Of a stretch of DNA of 31,593 bases, positions 27,787 to 31,593 are shown piece by piece. The position numbers and the translations under genes are program-made. The DNA is from Candidatus Giovannonibacteria bacterium RIFCSPHIGHO2_02_43_16 (GTDB taxonomy: Bacteria; Patescibacteriota; Minisyncoccia; JACPKW01; UBA11713). The stretch's first letter is position 1, and every line of letters begins with the position of its first letter. The DNA lies in assembly GCA_001778545.1 (NCBI GenBank), contig MFHJ01000012.1, positions 1 through 31,593 on the forward strand, given 5' to 3'. The notes below the pieces were generated by a model. That model made no database searches and had not been told where the DNA came from. It saw only the letters and a program-made list of their open reading frames with translations.

Positions 27787-29832
27787 ATGCCAAACGATGA
27801 ATTTGAAAAGCCATACGATCCAAAATCGGTTGAGCCCGAAATTTATAAAAAATGGGAGGAGTCGGGGTTTTTTAATCCGGATAGCCTGACCGATAGAAAT
27901 GGAAAGACTTTCACGATTGCTCTACCACCTCCGAACGTGACAGGATCTTTGCATATGGGTCACGCTCTAAACGCGACGATTCAGGATATTTTGATACGCA
28001 AAAAAAGGATGGAGGGATATAAAACTCTTTGGATTCCCGGAATGGATCACGCCGGAATCGCCACGCAAAATGTTGTTGAAAAAGAATTAAAGAAAGAAGG
28101 CAAGACGCGACACGACCTCGGACGCGAGAAATTTTTGGAACGCGTTTTGGAATGGAAAGAAAAGTACGGGAATATAATTTTAGACCAGTTGAAAAAAATC
28201 GGGGCTTCAGCCGATTGGTCGCGAGCGCGATTTACGATGGATCCAGAATATGCCAGAGCGGTTGAAGTTGCGTTTTTGCATTATCAAAAGAAGGATTGGA
28301 TTTATCAGGGCGAGCGCGTAATCAACTGGTGCGCAAGATGCCATACTTCCCTTTCGGATCTAGAATTAGAATATAAAGAAGAGAAGGGAAAACTGTGGTT
28401 CATAAAATATCCGATTAAGAATTCGGAAAATTTTATCACGGTAGCTACAACTAGACCGGAAACAATGCTCGGAGATATGGCCGTTGCCGTAAATCCGAAA
28501 GACGCGCGATATAAAAATATGATTGGAAAAACTGCCGTACTCCCGATTCAAAATAGAGAAATCCAGATCATTGAGGATCATAAAATTGAAATGGAATTCG
28601 GAACTGGAGCGGTTAAAGTAACTCCGAACCATGACGCGACCGACGAAGCGATTGCCATCGACCATAAACTGCCATTCTTGCAGGTCATAAACGAAAACGC
28701 GCGGATGACAGACGAAGCGGGGAAAGAATTTACAGGACTCAAAATAAAAGAAGCGCGGGAGAAAGTTATCGCGAAACTCGAAGAACTCGAATTGATAGAA
28801 AAAGTTGAAGACTACGCGCACAACGTTGCCGTCTGTTCCCGTTGCGGAACTGTAATTGAGCCTATGCGCTCGAAGCAATGGTTTTTGAAAATGGATGAGC
28901 TCGCGAAACTCGCGATCGAAGACGTTAAATCGGGAAAAGTTAAATTCCATCCACAGCGCTGGGAGAAAATTTATTTGGATTGGCTTGAGAATATACGAGA
29001 CTGGTGCATCTCGCGCCAAATTTGGTGGGGGCATAAAATTCCTATTGATGGCATGGAGGATGTTTTGGATACCTGGTTTTCATCCGCACTTTGGCCTTTT
29101 GCCACTCTCGGCTGGCCCAATGACAACTCGAAAGATTTAAAAGAATTTTACCCTACGCAAGTTCTCTCAACTGCGCGGGACATTATTAATCTCTGGGTCG
29201 CGCGGATGGTTTTCTCGTCGGAAGAATTTTTAGGCAAGCCTCCATTTTCGGATGTCATAATACACGCGACCATACTCGCGAAATCAGGCGCGCGCATGTC
29301 CAAATCTTTGGGCACGGGCGTTGATCCAATGGCTTTGATAGAAAAATATGGCGCGGACGCGACCCGCTTTGGGCTTATTTGGCAAGCGATGGGCGGGCAA
29401 GATATTCACTGGGCCGAAGAACATGTGCTCGCCGGAAAAAAATTCGCGAATAAAATCTGGAACGCAAGCCGCTTCGTATTGGAACGAAGCGGAATTCCAA
29501 ATTCCCAATTCCTAATTTCCAATCAAATATCGATTATCCAAAGACTAAATGAGACATCAAAGAAAGTAAACACATTAATCGATCAATACGACTTCGGCCA
29601 AGCGCTCCACGAACTTTACGATTTTTTCTGGCACGAGTTTTGCGACAAATATCTGGAAAGGGCGAAAAAAGACGATTCGGAAGAAGCTAAAGCGGTGCTT
29701 TTGTATGTTCTCGCCAACTCCTTAAAACTCTTCCACCCATTTATGCCTTTCGTAACGGAGAAAATCTGGGAACATATCCCCAAAGAAGACGGCCAAAAAC
29801 TCCTTATGATAGAAGAATGGCCAAAGCTTTGA
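27787..29832 (+). CDS. valS: Valyl-tRNA synthetase, shortened
   Basis: 681 aa, against about 850-950 in most bacteria. Class I motifs: HMGH at 56-59 and RMSKS near 503-507. The CP1 editing domain is present (TTRPETMLGDMAVAV). Zinc-type cysteines occur in NWCARCHTSLS and CSRCGTVIEP. The segment between WWGHKIP and EDVLDTWFSSALWPF is cut to about four residues, removing the loop present in other ValRS, and the C-terminal tRNA-binding coiled coil is absent. An A/T-rich insertion (29489-29524) encodes SGIPNSQFLISNQ. CATAAT ends 6 nt before the ATG. Overlaps the PrsW-like gene by 16 nt. Confidence 0.95.
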   Translation: MPNDEFEKPYDPKSVEPEIYKKWEESGFFNPDSLTDRNGKTFTIALPPPNVTGSLHMGHALNATIQDILIRKKRMEGYKTLWIPGMDHAGIATQNVVEKELKKEGKTRHDLGREKFLERVLEWKEKYGNIILDQLKKIGASADWSRARFTMDPEYARAVEVAFLHYQKKDWIYQGERVINWCARCHTSLSDLELEYKEEKGKLWFIKYPIKNSENFITVATTRPETMLGDMAVAVNPKDARYKNMIGKTAVLPIQNREIQIIEDHKIEMEFGTGAVKVTPNHDATDEAIAIDHKLPFLQVINENARMTDEAGKEFTGLKIKEAREKVIAKLEELELIEKVEDYAHNVAVCSRCGTVIEPMRSKQWFLKMDELAKLAIEDVKSGKVKFHPQRWEKIYLDWLENIRDWCISRQIWWGHKIPIDGMEDVLDTWFSSALWPFATLGWPNDNSKDLKEFYPTQVLSTARDIINLWVARMVFSSEEFLGKPPFSDVIIHATILAKSGARMSKSLGTGVDPMALIEKYGADATRFGLIWQAMGGQDIHWAEEHVLAGKKFANKIWNASRFVLERSGIPNSQFLISNQISIIQRLNETSKKVNTLIDQYDFGQALHELYDFFWHEFCDKYLERAKKDDSEEAKAVLLYVLANSLKLFHPFMPFVTEKIWEHIPKEDGQKLLMIEEWPKL

Positions 29833-30566
29833 CAATCGAAGGGCTTTCCGTAGTTTTGGTAACCGGTCTGCTTCCACCACTTTTATGGCTTTGGTTCTGG
29901 CTTAAAGAAGATACGCACAAGGAACCCAAAGGCGCTATTATGAAGAGCTTCGTCCTCGGGATGGCCTCTGTCCCAATTGTATTGCTAATGGAATATGCTT
30001 GGTGCGGTTTTTCGCTTCGTTACGGATTTGTCCAAAGCTGCGACTCTTCGACCGCGTCAGGTTTCGCGAGCTTATGGCTCTTAGTGCCGTGGGCCTTCAT
30101 CGAAGAGGCATCTAAATTTTCCGTCGCGTGGTGGGCAGACCTTAGGCGCTCCATATATGAGGCGCCTATAGATGCCGTCATATACCTTATAACCGTTGCT
30201 CTTGGGTTCGCGGCAATGGAAAATATCCTCCTTTTGCTTAAGACTTATTCAGGGGGCGAGGAATTGCTCTCGGTTTTGGCCACAGCCGACTTGCGCTTTG
30301 TTGGGGCCACGGTTCTGCATACCGTCGCGTCCGGAATCGTCGGGGTTTCCATAGCTTTTACCTTCTTTCACCCCGAAATCCACGCGCGAAACATATGGGG
30401 AGGGCTCATTATGGCAACGGTATTGCACACAGCTTTTAATAAACTTATAATAGGTACAGGGAGTGGAAATTCAGTGTTTCAAACATTTTTAATAATCTGG
30501 ACTCTCGCATTAATACTCATTTTCTTTTTTGAGAAAGTAAAAAGAATAAAACCACAAAAAATATGA
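29817..30566 (+). CDS. PrsW-family intramembrane metalloprotease-like protein
   Basis: 249 aa, about seven to eight transmembrane segments. PrsW/Abi-superfamily motifs: EEASK (Glu96, Glu97), the Glu/Asn of ALGFAAMEN, and two His helices (VLHTVASGIVG, VLHTAFNKLI). In Bacillus PrsW cleaves an anti-sigma factor; many homologues have unknown substrates. The start overlaps valS by 16 nt; the ATGA overlap with hsp20 implies one transcript. Confidence 0.88.
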   Translation: MAKALTIEGLSVVLVTGLLPPLLWLWFWLKEDTHKEPKGAIMKSFVLGMASVPIVLLMEYAWCGFSLRYGFVQSCDSSTASGFASLWLLVPWAFIEEASKFSVAWWADLRRSIYEAPIDAVIYLITVALGFAAMENILLLLKTYSGGEELLSVLATADLRFVGATVLHTVASGIVGVSIAFTFFHPEIHARNIWGGLIMATVLHTAFNKLIIGTGSGNSVFQTFLIIWTLALILIFFFEKVKRIKPQKI

Positions 30567-31033
30567 AAGACTCTAGATCTTTTTTTGAAAAATTGACCGG
30601 ATCCTCGAGAATTGAACATCAATTGGAGGAAAATCCGGGGCCAGCGCTCGCGAAGGCTACACGCCTGCCCGCGCAATCTTCGAATTGGCCGGACGCCGGT
30701 GAGGAAGGCGAATTAACCGTGGATGTCTTCCAAACTCCAGATGAAATTGTTATCCAGTCAACCGTAGCCGGGGTAAAGCCAGACGATCTCGATGTCACAA
30801 TAACGCAGGATATGGTTACGCTTAAAGGCAAAAGGCAAAAAACAAACGAAGTTTCCGAAAAAGATTTCTATTACAAAGAGCTTTATTGGGGCACTTTCTC
30901 GCGCTCGATTTTGCTTCCTCAAGAAGTCGATGCCGATGCAGCGCAAGCGACTCTCAAGAACGGCCTTATCACAATAAAACTTCCCAAACTCGACAAACAA
31001 AGAACCCAGCGCTTGAAAGTAAAAATGGAATAG
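30563..31033 (+). CDS. Hsp20/alpha-crystallin small heat-shock protein
   Basis: A 156-aa ATP-independent chaperone. An N-terminal variable arm (about 1-48) is followed by the alpha-crystallin domain (about 50-145): LTVDVFQTPDEIVIQSTVAGVKPDDLDV, YYKELYWGTFSRSILLPQEVD, and the family's LKNGLITIKLPK. The C-terminal extension is short and lacks a clear IxI motif. Overlaps the PrsW-like gene by 4 nt. Confidence 0.94.
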   Translation: MKDSRSFFEKLTGSSRIEHQLEENPGPALAKATRLPAQSSNWPDAGEEGELTVDVFQTPDEIVIQSTVAGVKPDDLDVTITQDMVTLKGKRQKTNEVSEKDFYYKELYWGTFSRSILLPQEVDADAAQATLKNGLITIKLPKLDKQRTQRLKVKME

Positions 31034-31050
31034 GGTATTTTGTTAAATAC

Positions 31051-31125
31051 GCCGTGGTAGCTCAGTGGCAGAGCAGACGCCTGAAGAGCGTCGTGTCGGG
31101 TGTTCGATTCACCCCCGCGGCACCA
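31051..31125 (+). tRNA. tRNA-Phe(GAA), copy 2
   Basis: Acceptor GCCGTGG/CCGCGGC, anticodon stem GACGC/GCGTC with loop CTGAAGA (GAA, G at position 37), variable GTGTC, T-arm GGGTG/CACCC. CCA is encoded. It differs through the acceptor, anticodon and T stems from the tRNA-Phe at 12774-12848. Located 17 nt after hsp20. Confidence 0.88.
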
Positions 31126-31127
31126 GT

Positions 31128-31593
31128 TTATTTAAGTTTCAAAATCCCTTCCCAGACATCGTTCCGCCACGTCCAGTCGTTCGCCATGCCGCCCATGATG
31201 TAAATTTTGCCGTTCAAAACTACCGTCGTAAAATCTTCCCGGCCGTCCCAAGGCAAATCCTCGCCTGACTTTTCCCAATCTCTTCCGTCTTCCGTATACC
31301 ACGCGTCGTTCGCGCCGCCGTATTCGGAATCATTCAAGCGCCCGATAAGCCATAGTCTATCTTTAAAATTCATAGCGCTCGCTCCTTGCCTGGATTGCCA
31401 TGGCGGGGAATCTGTTTCAAGCATCCAATTTATTCCGTCTGATGAAGACCATACGTCATTGTACAATTTTCCGGTTAAATCCATGCCAGCGATTAAATAA
31501 AACTTATCTTTGTATGCGGCGAGCGCGAAATCCCACCTTCCAGACCACGGCGCCCCTACCCCGGTCGGGGTTGCTTCGACCCAATCAATTCCG
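31128..31593 (-). CDS. Kelch-like beta-propeller protein, 5' part outside window
   Basis: The frame is open from the window edge to the stop at 31128, giving the last ~154 residues. Repeats of the form YNDVWSSSDGINW ... W..R..A......DRLWLIGR and NDAWYTEDGRDWEKS ... GKIYIMGG ... NDVWEG are visible at ~50-residue spacing, typical of Kelch blades (GG doublet, conserved Trp). Such proteins are often secreted. Its end lies 2 nt from tRNA-Phe. N-terminus and any signal peptide are not visible. Confidence 0.82.
   Translation of the reverse strand, partial: GIDWVEATPTGVGAPWSGRWDFALAAYKDKFYLIAGMDLTGKLYNDVWSSSDGINWMLETDSPPWQSRQGASAMNFKDRLWLIGRLNDSEYGGANDAWYTEDGRDWEKSGEDLPWDGREDFTTVVLNGKIYIMGGMANDWTWRNDVWEGILKLK

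Noticed and set aside
28366..29034. 222-codon minus-strand frame inside valS
   Set aside because: Fully antisense to conserved ValRS sequence; Phe/Arg-rich and without motifs.
1..31593. CRISPR array, rRNA genes, IS transposase, replication origin
   Set aside because: No regularly spaced repeats, rRNA cores, DDE transposases or DnaA-box clusters were seen.
1..31593. UGA recoded to glycine (Gracilibacteria/SR1 code)
   Set aside because: Several well-bounded genes end at TGA (for example the FNR-like reductase, lexA and the UBP protein) and no conserved frame needs UGA read-through.

Overview
The window looks like a chromosomal segment of a Candidate Phyla Radiation (Patescibacteria) bacterium, most likely in or near the Parcubacteria group. 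The basis is: small, tightly packed and often overlapping genes of average length or shorter; a shortened valyl-tRNA synthetase; a stand-alone MetRS-C/Trbp111-type tRNA-binding domain; a single-domain EF-Tu-like protein; many lineage-orphan small proteins; and repeated use of a -10 box exactly 6 nt before the ATG (leaderless mRNAs). TGA is used as a normal stop, so this is not the UGA=Gly code of Gracilibacteria/SR1. Taxonomy is inference; no rRNA gene is present.

Layout. 1-9 kb: an edge-truncated hypothetical gene, tRNA-Ala, a large polytopic membrane protein behind a dUTPase, tRNA-Arg(CCT) overlapped by an HTH protein, an HtrA-like protease, a glutaredoxin/ferredoxin-reductase-like pair divergent from a TrmB-like regulator, an SDR enzyme, a frameshifted DUF84 NTPase, and a hicBA toxin-antitoxin pair. 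9.2-12.7 kb: a DNA-damage cluster (SRAP protein, NYN nuclease with inserted zinc ribbon, LexA-like repressor overlapping a Y-family polymerase). The lexA promoter carries a GAAC-N4-GTTC SOS box. Two tRNAs (Arg-TCT, Phe) close this block.

12.85-22.6 kb is an accessory/defence island lying between tRNA-Phe and tRNA-His. It holds a SAM-I riboswitch with a complete attenuator in front of an unrecognised 181-aa gene; an XRE-Panacea (DUF4065) antitoxin with a RelE-like toxin; a HEPN/DUF4145-like gene flanked on both sides by the same decayed C-terminus of a restriction-modification protein; and a restriction-modification system. In that system the first methyltransferase is fused in one open frame to a complete LexA repressor (winged helix plus self-cleaving S24 peptidase). 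A Dam-family methyltransferase follows with an ATGA overlap, and a convergent 665-aa putative restriction endonuclease has inverted repeats over its promoter and start codon. A PD-(D/E)XK protein (DUF91-like) and a GIY-YIG remnant sit at tRNA-His.

22.6-31.6 kb is housekeeping: EF-like protein, tRNA-Leu, bL19, RluA-family pseudouridine synthase, membrane proteins, tRNA-binding domain, UBP zinc finger, tRNA-Val, pterin dehydratase, tRNA-Glu, tsaD, valS, a PrsW-type protease, Hsp20, a second tRNA-Phe, and the end of a Kelch-like protein running off the window.

The strongest candidates for something undescribed are the LexA-methyltransferase fusion with its associated operators, and the riboswitch-controlled unknown gene. 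Short palindromic elements inserted in frame into tsaD and rluA, and next to tRNAs, are a further theme.
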